A DNA stretch of 64,000 nt from Microscillaceae bacterium (GTDB lineage: Bacteria; Bacteroidota; Bacteroidia; Cytophagales; Microscillaceae). Where the stretch lies: contig DMXI01000517.1 in NCBI GenBank assembly GCA_003483885.1, forward strand, positions 8,757-72,756, given 5' to 3'. The position numbers and the translations under genes are program-made. Position 1 is the stretch's first letter; each line of letters begins with the position of its first letter. Under the pieces are notes generated by a model. The model made no database searches. It saw only the letters and a list, made by a program, of their open reading frames with translations, and had not been told where the DNA came from. Shown here in pieces: positions 1 through 10,054 of the stretch.

Positions 1-81
1 TGCGTTAGTTTTTAAGTAAGTAGTTTTTTAGACCAATACGGAACATTTTTTCAAAACGCGACAAGCAGTAGAATATTTTTC

Positions 82-125
82 AAAAAAAATGTTCTGCCTC
101 TACCAATTTGGCAGAAACAGAACAT
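82..125 (-). terminator. Rho-independent terminator of the rhomboid gene
   Basis: Read on the minus strand, ATGTTCTG (125-118) pairs with CAGAACAT (96-89), with a smaller inner hairpin between them, followed directly by a run of eight T. It lies about 30 bases past the rhomboid stop codon. Confidence 0.8.
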
Positions 126-156
126 CTTAAAATTTATTCGTATTTCCAGTAATTCG

Positions 157-1053
157 TTATTTCTCGTTACTGGCGTTAAAAAGTCGTTGTTTTTCTTCTT
201 TGGATAAACTTTCATAACCCGACTCTGAAATCTTGTCTAAGATAGCATCAATCTCTGCTTGATCAGGGGTTACGTTTGCGTTGTTCATTGTTCTGCGATT
301 GGCTCTGGCATACTCATTACCCGCATTGGCTGTTACTTTACTCTTGCGGTAAGTTACCTTCATTTTAGACTTCTTGCGGAACAAGCCCTTGATACCGTCT
401 AAAATATAGTGAAGCCATCCTCCTAAATCAGTTCCTTTGTTTAAAGCAATGATAAATAAGTATCCCATCATAGCACCTCCTAAGTGCGCCAATTGTCCTC
501 CAGCGTTTCCACCTCTCAAGCTAAATAAAGAAACCAATACAAAAACTGCTGCAATATATTTGATCCTTACTGGGCCTATAAAAAACAGGTGAAATGAATA
601 GTTAGGCATTAATGTAGCGGCTCCTACTACTACGGCATACACCGCACCAGAGGCTCCCAACATTGACCAGCCCATTTTTGCTCCAGGATAAAAGTTATAT
701 ATTAATACATAAGCTAGCGAACCCGCAATGGCTCCTAACACATATAGAGAAATCAAGCGCTTACTGTTCAGATATTCAGCAATCAGCATCCCAAACCAAT
801 ATAATGCAATCATATTCCAGAATATGTGCATAAAGTCGGTATGCGTAAATCCATAAGTTACCAAGGTCCAGGGGCGGTACAATAACTCCGACAAGGGCCC
901 TGGTACCATGAGGTACTTACCTACAGTAGCCGCAGCTGGCTTACTGAATAAGAAAATCATATTTACCGCAATCCAGACAATCACATTGATAATAATGATC
1001 TGGGCTAGGGCATTATTTGGTTTACGAAAAGCGTTTTTAAGGTCGTTTAACAT
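157..1053 (-). CDS. Rhomboid family intramembrane serine protease
   Basis: 298 aa, polytopic membrane protein. Rhomboids cut transmembrane substrates inside the bilayer with a Ser-His dyad. The serine motif GASGA (Ser135) and the later AHLGGA motif (His190) are both present, as is the HxxxN-type segment HIFWN near residue 76, so the enzyme looks active. About six membrane segments lie between residues 18 and 205, followed by a charged cytoplasmic tail of roughly 90 residues. It is downstream of a second rhomboid and mutL on the same strand, an order I recall from other Bacteroidota. The substrate cannot be inferred. Confidence 0.93.
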   Translation of the reverse strand: MLNDLKNAFRKPNNALAQIIIINVIVWIAVNMIFLFSKPAAATVGKYLMVPGPLSELLYRPWTLVTYGFTHTDFMHIFWNMIALYWFGMLIAEYLNSKRLISLYVLGAIAGSLAYVLIYNFYPGAKMGWSMLGASGAVYAVVVGAATLMPNYSFHLFFIGPVRIKYIAAVFVLVSLFSLRGGNAGGQLAHLGGAMMGYLFIIALNKGTDLGGWLHYILDGIKGLFRKKSKMKVTYRKSKVTANAGNEYARANRRTMNNANVTPDQAEIDAILDKISESGYESLSKEEKQRLFNASNEK

Positions 1054-1213
1054 TTGTAAATTATCTTTTAATTTTTTTGTAGCATTCCTAGTGTTTGTTA
1101 TTACATTTTTTAGAGGTTATTTACCTTTCTAAAGGTAACGAAAATATTCAAATTATTGTTAGGTAACTCTCATTTTAACCTCAAAAATTCTTCAAGTCCC
1201 TTTAGTTTTGGCA

Positions 1214-2155
1214 TCAATACTTGTATCGCCATAACCAGAATCGCGCTAGTATAAAGCCTACAATGGCTCCTCCTAAGTGGGCCAGGTGGGCTACATTGCC
1301 CATACCAACATTGCCTCCAGCGGCCGCATAAATGGTAAAAGCCATGTAAAATAGCACAAAATATTTGGCCTTGATAGGAACTGGGAAGAATAGCAACATC
1401 ATCTCTACGTTAGGGAAAAACAACGCAAAGGCTAATAAAATTCCAAAAATAGCTCCAGAAGCTCCCAGCATTGAGAAACCTATCCCTCCATTAATACGAT
1501 TTTCTAGTTGCTCAATTCTCTTGGAGTTTAATCGCTCAAATTTGTTAAGTTCTTTTTTTATACTCCCTAAAATCTCTGCTTTCTCTGCCCGAAGTTTGGC
1601 CAATACTGCTGAATCAACCTTAGCCGTATCGGTTTCCATGTTATTTACTCTTACCAAAAAAGCTTTGGCTTGCTTGAAATACTCTTGATTTTTTTGGTAC
1701 AAGGCTACTTCGTATTTCTTCTCATAAGCTTCAAGGCTGGATGGAGTAGGTGTTTTTAAATACTTCTTCAAATCAGCTTGATTTTTCTCCACCTCCTTTA
1801 GTTGAGTTACCAACACTTGCTTATCCTTTTGGAAATTAAAGCTCACTCCACCCATTTGCAAAGCAGCACCTCCAAAACCACAAGCAACATAAAAAATGAA
1901 GAAATTACGCGCTCCCCACGAACGCTCTAGCCATGGGCCAAAAAAGAAAAGTCCCATCATGTTTCCTAGTAAGTGCATAAAATCGGCATGCAGAAACATG
2001 TGGGTCAATAGTTGCCACGGGCGAAAAGCAGGCGACTCTATGTAGTATAGAGAACCATACATGGTAAGTACCCCCTTATTAATGAGTTGATCAATGGCAA
2101 AAACTGCTATATTTATTACTAGTAAGCCCCTTGCTATAGGCGTCAAGTTTCCCAT
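1214..2155 (-). CDS. Rhomboid family intramembrane serine protease with long coiled-coil insertion
   Basis: 313 aa. Catalytic GASGA places the nucleophile at Ser233 and the AHLGGA motif the base at His293. Unlike its neighbour, it has about 115 extra residues (roughly 105-222) between membrane segments 3 and 4, rich in Lys, Glu and Leu and predicted by eye to form helices or a coiled coil. Its start codon overlaps the 3' end of mutL by 13 bases, so the two are probably co-transcribed. The insertion may act as a substrate-recruiting domain, which is inference. Confidence 0.92.
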   Translation of the reverse strand: MGNLTPIARGLLVINIAVFAIDQLINKGVLTMYGSLYYIESPAFRPWQLLTHMFLHADFMHLLGNMMGLFFFGPWLERSWGARNFFIFYVACGFGGAALQMGGVSFNFQKDKQVLVTQLKEVEKNQADLKKYLKTPTPSSLEAYEKKYEVALYQKNQEYFKQAKAFLVRVNNMETDTAKVDSAVLAKLRAEKAEILGSIKKELNKFERLNSKRIEQLENRINGGIGFSMLGASGAIFGILLAFALFFPNVEMMLLFFPVPIKAKYFVLFYMAFTIYAAAGGNVGMGNVAHLAHLGGAIVGFILARFWLWRYKY

Positions 2156-4062
2156 AAGAAGTCTGGTTTTTCAAAAAAATCTTTAATCTTGTCTAATGTC
2201 AACATCACCAGGGTGGGGCGACCATCGGGGGTATAATTAGGATTGGAAGAAGCAAATAACTGGTCTACCAGTAAGTTCATTTCCATTGAAGTAAGCTTGG
2301 TACCTGCCCGAATAGCGGAACGTTTGGCTAACGACCGCGCTACGATTGACTCGCGCTCAACCTTTAGAGTTGATTGGTAGTTTTTGAATTGCTCAAGAAA
2401 ACCCTCAAACAATTCCTGTTCATTTTCATTGGTTATATCTGCCGGAACTCCTTTAATTTCAAGGCGATTCTCGGGTAAAACTTCAAATATAAAGCCTAAG
2501 TTACGAATTTCGGTTTCTATTTCCAATATCAACTGAAAATCACCCGAATTGAGGGTAATGGTCGTAGGAAACAACAATTGTTGGGCTGCTCCACTATCAT
2601 TTTTGAGAGATTCCAAAAACTTATCGTACAATACGCGTTCGTGGGCAGCGTGTTGGTCAATGAGCATCAATCCAGAGCGTACTGGAGTAATAATGTATTG
2701 ATTATGAACCTGAAAGCTTTGCCGCTCACCTACTGGCTCTATAGGCCGATCAGGTTTTGTAGTGGGGCTTTCATTCCCAAGTTTATTGGCATTACTCTCA
2801 AAAGTGAGGGTATTTTCTTCGTTTTGGGGCTGTTTGGTTTCCTCAAATTCAAACGTGCCAAAAGTGTTTTCCTGGATGGCCTTTTTTTCCAGTCCTTCAT
2901 ATATTTTCTGCCAGTTTGACAGATTCCGTTTTTCCTGAGGACTTTTCTCAAAGGGGCGATAATTGTTCCCTCCTCCACCACTTTGGTAGTCAGGTTTCGG
3001 GAAACGTTGTTGAAATTGAGGCAAAGTAGGATCATGGTTTACATTCGCCTCAAAGTCCAGCGAAGGAGTCAAGTTATGGGTTCCTAAAGACTTTTTTACT
3101 GCGGCTTGAATGATTGCATACACGGTTCGCTCATCATCAAACTTAATCTCGGTTTTGGTGGGGTGTACGTTGATATCAATGTGTCTAGGATCAATCTCAA
3201 TAAACAATACATAAAAAGGGTGCATATCCGAAGGGATCAAGCCTTCAAAAGCATTCATGACAGCATGATGCAGGTAGCCATGGCGGATGTACCGATTATT
3301 CACAAAAAAGAACTGATCTCCTTTGGTTTTCTTGGCGTTTTCGGGTTTACCAATATACCCTTTGATTTTGATCAACTCAGTATCTTCCTGGCAAAAAGCC
3401 AATTTATCGCGGTAGTTTTTTCCAAAAATAGCCGTAATACGATTGACCAGTTTTCCTGCATACAGGTTATATACCTCTGTATCGTTGTGATACAGCGAAA
3501 AATTAATGTCAGGATTAGCAAGCGCCACCCGATGAAATTGATCCAAAATATGCCGCATTTCTACCGCATTGGATTTGAGGAAGTTTTTGCGGGCGGGGAC
3601 ATTAAAAAACAGGTTTTTAACCGCGATAGAAGTTCCGTCTTTGCAAGTTTCGGCTTCCTGAGCTTTGAGCTGAGAGGCGGCCATACATAAATACACGCCT
3701 AAATCATCGGCTTTGCGTTTGGTTTTGAGTTCTACCTCGGCTACCGCAGCAATAGAAGCCAGAGCTTCTCCCCTAAACCCCATGGTATAAATAGAAAACA
3801 AATCATCGGAAGAACGAATTTTAGACGTGGCATGACGTTCAAAGCTTAAGCGAGCGTCGGTTTCAGACATACCACAGCCATCGTCTATTACCTGGATCAG
3901 TATTTTACCTGCATCTTTAATCACCACTTTGATATTTCGGCTTTGGGCATCGATGGCGTTTTCCATCAGCTCTTTCACTACCGAAGCAGGTCGCTGTACT
4001 ACTTCTCCTGCCGCTATCTGATTGGCAATGGAGTCAGGTAATAATTGTATGATGTCTTCCAA
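2143..4062 (-). CDS. mutL: DNA mismatch repair protein MutL
   Basis: 639 aa. MutL is the GHKL-type ATPase that links MutS mismatch recognition to strand incision. The N-terminal ATPase motifs are clear: ELMENAID (31-38), DDGCGM (60-65) and GFRGEAL (95-101). A variable linker covers about 340-440. The C-terminal dimerisation/endonuclease domain has a DQHAAHER motif, typical of MutL proteins that nick DNA themselves. The start is a TTG: no in-frame ATG occurs between it and an upstream stop, and family members begin at this residue. Its 3' end overlaps the rhomboid gene. Confidence 0.97.
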   Translation of the reverse strand: MEDIIQLLPDSIANQIAAGEVVQRPASVVKELMENAIDAQSRNIKVVIKDAGKILIQVIDDGCGMSETDARLSFERHATSKIRSSDDLFSIYTMGFRGEALASIAAVAEVELKTKRKADDLGVYLCMAASQLKAQEAETCKDGTSIAVKNLFFNVPARKNFLKSNAVEMRHILDQFHRVALANPDINFSLYHNDTEVYNLYAGKLVNRITAIFGKNYRDKLAFCQEDTELIKIKGYIGKPENAKKTKGDQFFFVNNRYIRHGYLHHAVMNAFEGLIPSDMHPFYVLFIEIDPRHIDINVHPTKTEIKFDDERTVYAIIQAAVKKSLGTHNLTPSLDFEANVNHDPTLPQFQQRFPKPDYQSGGGGNNYRPFEKSPQEKRNLSNWQKIYEGLEKKAIQENTFGTFEFEETKQPQNEENTLTFESNANKLGNESPTTKPDRPIEPVGERQSFQVHNQYIITPVRSGLMLIDQHAAHERVLYDKFLESLKNDSGAAQQLLFPTTITLNSGDFQLILEIETEIRNLGFIFEVLPENRLEIKGVPADITNENEQELFEGFLEQFKNYQSTLKVERESIVARSLAKRSAIRAGTKLTSMEMNLLVDQLFASSNPNYTPDGRPTLVMLTLDKIKDFFEKPDFLWET

Positions 4063-4132
4063 TGTTGAATGATTCGTTGTTTAATGATTGATTTTGGTAA
4101 TTAGCTGTTGGTTTTTAGTCTTTGGTTATTGA

Positions 4133-4525
4133 CTAAACTTTACGCTTCAAGCGAAGAAATATATAACCTACGATGACAATTCCTAATACGTAAGGAAAAT
4201 ATTCTCCATAGTTTAGACTTAATCCAGCAATCTTGATAGTTTCACTCCCGTACATTACATAACTCGCCAGTACTAATATGATAGACAATAAGAAAACTAA
4301 ACGAAAAGCACCTACGCTACGGGTTTGGCGTTCTCTTCGGCTAAATGCATCTGATATTCTTACCGAATACCCAGTACGTCCTTCTGAGGACTCTACTTCT
4401 TTGCCTTGAGCAATGCGCGCCTCAGTTATTTTTTCCTCGATACGTTCTTTTACCGGATCGTAATAGCGAGGGGTAAAATTAAAGCGCTTATGCTTATTGA
4501 TTTTCATTATAGATGGTATCTTCAT
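4133..4525 (-). CDS. Small membrane protein of unknown function
   Basis: 130 aa. The N-terminal 60 residues are basic and charged (KINKHKRFNFTPRYYDP near the start), followed by two hydrophobic segments at about 76-95 and 105-125 and a short basic tail. I recall Bacteroidota proteins with this N-terminal signature sometimes annotated as a riboflavin synthase subunit, which this sequence does not support. A second ATG at 4507 would remove six residues and fits the conserved part better. A TTTAGTC/GACTAAA inverted repeat overlaps its stop codon at 4114-4137. Confidence 0.75.
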   Translation of the reverse strand: MKIPSIMKINKHKRFNFTPRYYDPVKERIEEKITEARIAQGKEVESSEGRTGYSVRISDAFSRRERQTRSVGAFRLVFLLSIILVLASYVMYGSETIKIAGLSLNYGEYFPYVLGIVIVGYIFLRLKRKV

Positions 4526-4823
4526 CGCTGTTTCATTTAAGGTGTTAAAAAACTGTTGATTATCACTTTAGCTTTGTTACCATGAGGCTTTGTATTTACA
4601 AAACCGTTTGATTAACAAATTTACAAATTAAATTTGAAAGTATAAGCAATCAACTAAACTTTTAGTTACAACTATCTGTACGATGGAAGCCTGTGATTTG
4701 TTGCTATCCTTGATTTACAATCCATTAACAAAATAATGAAAGGATTATGTTTGTTATAAACAGGTAGAGTATAGTATCTTGCTCTTTAATAGCTCAAACA
4801 ATCTCAGAAGAATTTGATCATAC

Positions 4824-7799
4824 ATGGCCTTAAAACCCAAAAACCGCTTATTCCCTACCCTATGTCTTGCGGTAGTACTCCCGCTATTTTGGTACTGTGG
4901 ACAACACTCCGAAAAAGAGCGCCTGGCAAAGGACTCAGCTATTAGCCAAGAAAAAAAACAATGGGTAGACAGTGTGTTTAACCGCCTGACTCCACAAGAA
5001 AGGATTGCGCAATTGATGATGGTGGGGGTGTATACCCATTTGCCAGATACCCATCGGGTAAACCTGACCAAACTTATCAAAAAACACCAAATTGGCGGCC
5101 TCATTTTTATGCGCGGATATGTAGATAAGCAAGTACAATGGACCAATCAGTTTCAACAATTGGCTAAAGTACCTATTATGATTGGCATGGATGCCGAATG
5201 GGGACTGGGCATGCGCCTCAAAAATATGATGGATTTTCCTTTTCAAATGACCTTAGGAGCTATCCGCAATGACTCACTCATTTACCAAATGGGAAGCCAA
5301 ATCGCCCAACAAATGAGGCGTATTGGGGTACATATCAATTTTGCGCCCGTGGTAGATGTCAACATCAACCGTATTAACCCGGTGATTGGTTATCGTTCTT
5401 TTAGCGAAAATCGGGAAAAGGTAGCACGCAAGGGTATTGCTTACATGAAAGGGCTACAAGATCATGGCATTCAGGCCAATGCCAAGCATTTTCCAGGGCA
5501 CGGCGATACAGGTACCGACTCGCATTATGCCTTGCCAGTGATCAAACACGACAGTGCTCGTTTGGATAGTATTGAGCTGTATCCTTTTAAAGAATTGATC
5601 AAAAACGGGGTAAAAAGTATGATGGTGGCTCACCTGAATTTGCCTGCTTATGATCCTGCCAAAAACCGCCCTACCACGCTTTCTAAAAATGTCGTAACTC
5701 GTTTGTTGCAAGACAAGCTCAACTACAAAGGACTCATATTTACAGATGCCCTGAATATGAAAGCGGTAACGAAGTTTTATAAGCCAGGAGAAGTCGATTT
5801 ACAGGCCTTAATTGCAGGAAATGATGTATTGCTTGCACCCAAAAATGTGAAAAAAGCCATTCGCATGATTGAATGGGGCATTCGTCAGAATAAAATTAGC
5901 CAAGAAGCCATTAACCAAAAGGTAAAAAAAGTATTGGGTTTTAAGTTTGACCTTCAACTCGTAAAGAAGCCTAGACCTATTCCACGTAAACACTTATACC
6001 AGGATTTACGCACTCCAGCGGCCAAAGCGCTTCAGCGTGAACTATATAGAAAAGCTCTAACAGTGGTAAAAAATGAACAAAGTCTCCTTCCTTTTCGCCG
6101 TCTGGATACACTCACCTTTGCAGCTATTAATATTGGTAAAGATCGCAAATATGATTTTGAACAAATGCTGAACAATTATGCGACTTTTACTCACTTTCAT
6201 ATCGATGCCAAAAAGGCTCGCAAATGGCAATACAATGTGGTATTGGCTAAAGCCCGTAAATATAAGGTAGTAGTAGTGAGCATTCACGATTTACGCAAGC
6301 ACGGAAACCGAGGAAAATATGGCTTGACCAAAAACACCATAGCGTTGATCAAAGATTTGGAAAAGTATACCAAAGTAGTGGTAAATGTGCTGGGCACGGC
6401 TTATAGCCTGAAAGACTTTGTTCAATCCAAATACCTTACTTGTGCTTATGAAGACAATGCCATTACCCGAGCACTGGTTCCTCAAATGCTTTTTGGCGCT
6501 TTTGGGGTAGATGGGCAGCTTCCAGTATCACCAACTAATGCCTTGAAAGAAGGAACTGGATTAAAAATCCAAGGTTTGAATCGTTTGGCTTATGGCATTC
6601 CCGAAGAGGTGGCCATGCGAAAAGATACGCTTTATAAAATTGATCGGTTGATTAACAAAGCAATCAAGCTGCGCGAAATGCCGGGTTGCCAACTAGTGGT
6701 TGCCCGCAAGGGAAAAGTGATTTGGAACAAAAGCTATGGGTATCAGACTTACTACCGTCGCCGAAAGATTACTCCTCAGTCTATTTACGACATTGCTTCG
6801 GTTACCAAGGTAGCTGGCACCCTCCCGGCCATTATGTATTTGCACGAAAAAGATTCTATACAGTTAGATACTAAAGTAGCCAATTATCTCACCGAACTCA
6901 AAGGCTCCAACAAAGCCCAAATGACAGTTCGTGAAGTACTTACCCACCAGGCGGGTTTATTACCTTATCTTCCTTATTGGCAACGTACATTGACTCGTTA
7001 CAAAGCATTAAGCCCGAAGTTTTATCAGTACCGCAAAAGCGCTCGTTTTCCTTTACAAGTGGCTCCTGGTGTGTACGGACGGGCTGGCCTCGAAGACACC
7101 CTCTGGAAGTGGACCATTGCCACCAAGCTACGCAAAAAAAAGGTGGATTCATTGCCATATGACTACGAATACAGCGATTTGAGTTTCTATACTCTTAAGC
7201 GGCTGGCCGAACACAAACTTCGCCAACCGATTGAAAAGTTTCTTCAGGCAAACCTGTACCAAACAATGGGAATGAGTTTTTTAGGTTATCAACCCTTGCG
7301 TAGATTCAATGCCTTGAACATTGTGCCTACCGAGTATGACCGTTTGTTCCGTAAAAAGAACATCCGAGGTACGGTGCACGACCAAGGAGCCGCCATGCAT
7401 GGCGGGGTAGCCGGGCACGCTGGGCTTTTTTCCAATTCCAACGATGTGGCCAAATATCTCCAAATGCATTTGCAGGGCGGGCAATATGGGGGCATTCGCT
7501 ATTTTGAGAAGGCTACGATAGATACGTTTACCAAAGCTCACTTTGAGGGTAATCGTCGTGGCTTGGGTTGGGACAAAAAACCTGAAAAACCTTATTCTTA
7601 TACGCCAAGCTTTTTCTCTCAGGCTTCTTATGGGCATTCGGGATTTACGGGCTGTGTGGTGTGGGTAGACCCTACTACTGAAACTTTGGTGGTGTTTCTT
7701 TCTAATCGCATTCATCCATCGGCTAATAACAAAAAGCTGATTTTGAATCATACGAGGCGAAAAATTTTGGATTTAGTATTTAATTCGATTACTGATTGA
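4824..7799 (+). CDS. Lipoprotein with GH3 beta-N-acetylglucosaminidase and beta-lactamase-type serine hydrolase domains
   Basis: 991 aa. The signal sequence ends in a lipobox with Cys25. Residues about 45-390 are a NagZ-like glycoside hydrolase family 3 domain: KHFPGHGDTGTDSH (221-234) carries the family His/Asp pair and Asp308 is the likely nucleophile. A GH3 C-terminal domain spans about 400-610. Residues about 620-985 are a class C beta-lactamase/PBP-type hydrolase, with Ser659-x-x-Lys662, a YSD motif and HSG near the end. NagZ removes GlcNAc from muropeptides and the second domain may act on peptidoglycan peptides, so a cell-wall turnover role outside the inner membrane is likely. This fusion is known in Bacteroidota. 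Confidence 0.93.
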   Translation: MALKPKNRLFPTLCLAVVLPLFWYCGQHSEKERLAKDSAISQEKKQWVDSVFNRLTPQERIAQLMMVGVYTHLPDTHRVNLTKLIKKHQIGGLIFMRGYVDKQVQWTNQFQQLAKVPIMIGMDAEWGLGMRLKNMMDFPFQMTLGAIRNDSLIYQMGSQIAQQMRRIGVHINFAPVVDVNINRINPVIGYRSFSENREKVARKGIAYMKGLQDHGIQANAKHFPGHGDTGTDSHYALPVIKHDSARLDSIELYPFKELIKNGVKSMMVAHLNLPAYDPAKNRPTTLSKNVVTRLLQDKLNYKGLIFTDALNMKAVTKFYKPGEVDLQALIAGNDVLLAPKNVKKAIRMIEWGIRQNKISQEAINQKVKKVLGFKFDLQLVKKPRPIPRKHLYQDLRTPAAKALQRELYRKALTVVKNEQSLLPFRRLDTLTFAAINIGKDRKYDFEQMLNNYATFTHFHIDAKKARKWQYNVVLAKARKYKVVVVSIHDLRKHGNRGKYGLTKNTIALIKDLEKYTKVVVNVLGTAYSLKDFVQSKYLTCAYEDNAITRALVPQMLFGAFGVDGQLPVSPTNALKEGTGLKIQGLNRLAYGIPEEVAMRKDTLYKIDRLINKAIKLREMPGCQLVVARKGKVIWNKSYGYQTYYRRRKITPQSIYDIASVTKVAGTLPAIMYLHEKDSIQLDTKVANYLTELKGSNKAQMTVREVLTHQAGLLPYLPYWQRTLTRYKALSPKFYQYRKSARFPLQVAPGVYGRAGLEDTLWKWTIATKLRKKKVDSLPYDYEYSDLSFYTLKRLAEHKLRQPIEKFLQANLYQTMGMSFLGYQPLRRFNALNIVPTEYDRLFRKKNIRGTVHDQGAAMHGGVAGHAGLFSNSNDVAKYLQMHLQGGQYGGIRYFEKATIDTFTKAHFEGNRRGLGWDKKPEKPYSYTPSFFSQASYGHSGFTGCVVWVDPTTETLVVFLSNRIHPSANNKKLILNHTRRKILDLVFNSITD

Positions 7800-8042
7800 T
7801 GTTTAATGTTTAATGCAAACGAAACACATTATAACAAAGTTGTAAAAGTACTGACAATCAGATAATTCACTTCTTGTAGATTGTTTTTCTATCAAAGTTT
7901 AATCGAGTTGTTAGTGAAAATATCTCTAATCACGTGATTAGAGTTTATACTCCTATTTTTCAACGAAATAATTTACTTAATGATTGATTTTGGATGTTGA
8001 GCATTTGATTTGTAATTTTTAAAAAACATTTCAAATCAACTC

Positions 8043-8399
8043 ATGGAGGAAAATCTAATCAAGGAAAAGAGCTTTGACTTTGCCATTAGAATTATCAATC
8101 TATCTAAGTTTTTAAAGGAACACCATAAAGAGTTTGATTTATCTCGACAACTTATACGTTCGGGAACAAGCATAGGGGCATTGTATAGAGAAGCACAATA
8201 TGCAGAAAGTAAAGCAGATTTTATTCACAAATTAGCGATTGCTCAAAAAGAGTGCAATGAAACCATTTATTGGTTAGATTTATTACAAGCTACCAATTAC
8301 CTTGATGAAGGCCAACACAATAGTATTCATAACGACGCTGTTTCGCTACTAAAAATTATTACAAGCATTCTTAAAACCAGTAAGAAAAACAATCAATGA
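8043..8399 (+). CDS. Four-helix bundle protein (23S rRNA intervening-sequence family)
   Basis: 118 aa, matching the short all-helical family found in the intervening sequences of some 23S rRNAs and, as here, as free-standing chromosomal genes in Bacteroidota. Features seen are an RIINLSKFL-type first helix, RQLIRSGTSIGALYREAQ and ECNETIYWLDLL. The molecular function is unknown. It lies between two unrelated plus-strand genes with AT-rich gaps of 243 and 125 bases, so it is probably transcribed alone. No rRNA sequence is nearby. Confidence 0.88.
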   Translation: MEENLIKEKSFDFAIRIINLSKFLKEHHKEFDLSRQLIRSGTSIGALYREAQYAESKADFIHKLAIAQKECNETIYWLDLLQATNYLDEGQHNSIHNDAVSLLKIITSILKTSKKNNQ

Positions 8400-8524
8400 A
8401 TGTTTGATGATGAAGAATGATATCAAAAAACTCGCTTTGCTACAAAGAATAATCTAGAGCAATATTTCTTGGTAGTGAAAACTCATTAATAATTAAACAT
8501 CAACAATTAATAATTACCCAATAT

Positions 8525-9973
8525 ATGAAACTAAAACTACTGACCCTATTATGCATATTAAGCTGCTTTTTTGGAGCTCAAGCCCAAAAAATGTCTAAGC
8601 TTAAAAAAGCTGCTTTACAAGAAGCAGCTGCTTTGGAACCGCAAGTAACGAAACTCTCACAAGAGTTATGGAATTACTCAGAAACTGCCCTTAAAGAAGC
8701 TAAATCGGCCAAATTACTGATAGATGTGCTCAAAAAAGAGGGATTTAAACTGGAAGAAAATGTAGCAGGCATGCCTACTGCTTTTGTGGCTACTTTTGGT
8801 AGCGGAAAACCAGTAATTGGTATTTTGGCTGAATTTGATGCTTTGCCAGGAGTTGGCAACGAACCAGTGCCTTATAAGAAAAAAAGAGCCGATGGTGTGA
8901 TGAGTGGTCAAGGTTGTGGACACAACTTGTTTGGTTCGGCCAGCGTCAATGCAGCCATTGCGCTCAAGCGTACCATGAGCAAGCGTAAAATCAAAGGCAC
9001 TATCAAGTTATTTGGTACTCCTGCCGAAGAAACTGTAGTAGGTAAAGTATATATGGCCAAAGATGGAGTGTTCAATGGTTTGGATGCAGTCATTGAGTGG
9101 CATCCAGCCACTACCAATGGGGTGAATTTTGGTAAGTCACTGGCTATGAACAACTTTGAAGTGGAATTTTTTGGACAATCAGCCCACGGAGCAGCTGACC
9201 CCTGGAACGGACGTAGTGCATTGGACGGGGTAGAAATGATGAACTACGGCGTAAATCTTATGCGAGAGCACGTGTACCCTACTACCCGTATTCACTATGT
9301 GATTCCTAACGGTGGAGGTGCACCCAATGTAGTGCCTGACTACGCCAAGGTTTGGTATTTTGTAAGAGATACCAGTCGCGCCAATGTAGAAAAGTTTTAT
9401 CAACGCATTCAGCAAATTGCCAAAGGAGCCTCTATTGCTACCAATACTACTTACAAAGTCCGCCTCATTACTGGAGTGCATGCTTACAACCGTAACGAAC
9501 CTATGATGAGAGCCATGGAAAAAAATATTTTGCTGGTAGGTGCACCCAAATTTACCGAAGAAGAACAAGCCTGGGGTAAAAAGCTGCAAAAATCCGCAGG
9601 AAAAAAAGCACTTGGCTTTAAGACTGATATCAAAAAAATACCCAGTGACTGGCGCAAGGTCTTACCATCGGGAGGTTCTACCGATGTGGCAGAAGTAAGT
9701 TTTATTACTCCTACGGCAGGCTTTGGAGTAGCGACTGCTCCTTTTGGAGTACCTTGGCATAGTTGGGCCACTAGCTCAAGTCATGGAACTTCCGCAGGGT
9801 ATAAAGGCGCTTTGGCTGCCACTAAAATACTGACCCTGACTGGTATAGATTTATTGACTGACCGCAAGCTTTTGGAGGCGGCTAAAGCCGATTTTCAGAA
9901 AAGTACTGGGGGTAAAGCTTATCAATCTCCCCTGCCTACTGGCCAGCAGGTGATTTTGCCTAAGCAGAAGTAA
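8525..9973 (+). CDS. Exported M20 family amidohydrolase (AbgB-like)
   Basis: 482 aa with a cleavable signal peptide (residues 1-20, ending AQAQ). The fold is that of M20D amidohydrolases such as the aminobenzoyl-glutamate hydrolase subunit: EFDALPGVGNEP, GQGCGHNLFG and FGTPAEE carry the metal-binding Asp/His/Glu positions, and HGAADPWNGRSALD belongs to the dimerisation/lid region. These enzymes hydrolyse N-acyl amino acids or small amides. The signal peptide places it in the periplasm or outside, unlike E. coli AbgB. The substrate is unknown. A strong bidirectional terminator follows. Confidence 0.9.
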   Translation: MKLKLLTLLCILSCFFGAQAQKMSKLKKAALQEAAALEPQVTKLSQELWNYSETALKEAKSAKLLIDVLKKEGFKLEENVAGMPTAFVATFGSGKPVIGILAEFDALPGVGNEPVPYKKKRADGVMSGQGCGHNLFGSASVNAAIALKRTMSKRKIKGTIKLFGTPAEETVVGKVYMAKDGVFNGLDAVIEWHPATTNGVNFGKSLAMNNFEVEFFGQSAHGAADPWNGRSALDGVEMMNYGVNLMREHVYPTTRIHYVIPNGGGAPNVVPDYAKVWYFVRDTSRANVEKFYQRIQQIAKGASIATNTTYKVRLITGVHAYNRNEPMMRAMEKNILLVGAPKFTEEEQAWGKKLQKSAGKKALGFKTDIKKIPSDWRKVLPSGGSTDVAEVSFITPTAGFGVATAPFGVPWHSWATSSSHGTSAGYKGALAATKILTLTGIDLLTDRKLLEAAKADFQKSTGGKAYQSPLPTGQQVILPKQK

Positions 9974-10001
9974 AGCATTGATTTTATAGGCTTAAAAATA
10001 C

Positions 10002-10035
10002 AAAACCTCCTAAACAAAACATTTAGGAGGTTTTT
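10002..10035. terminator. Bidirectional terminator between convergent genes
   Basis: A perfect 13-bp inverted repeat (10002-10014 with 10022-10034) and a 7-base loop, flanked by T-rich and A-rich sides. It lies 29 bases past the M20 amidohydrolase and 20 bases from the end of the convergent ARPP-1-like gene. Confidence 0.9.
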
Positions 10036-10054
10036 GAATAATAATCATTTTGCT

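Noticed and set aside
1120..1137. TTACCTTTCTAAAGGTAA palindrome between the rhomboid genes
   Set aside because: Too short and without a U-run to call a terminator with confidence.
3106..3690. 194-codon plus-strand ORF
   Set aside because: It lies antisense inside mutL and encodes nothing recognisable.
7979..8010. Repeat of TAATGATTGATTTTGG also seen near 4081
   Set aside because: A simple AT-rich string shared by two intergenic gaps; not enough to define a repeat family.
8043..8399. 23S rRNA intervening sequence
   Set aside because: The four-helix-bundle family occurs in such insertions, but no rRNA sequence flanks this gene.
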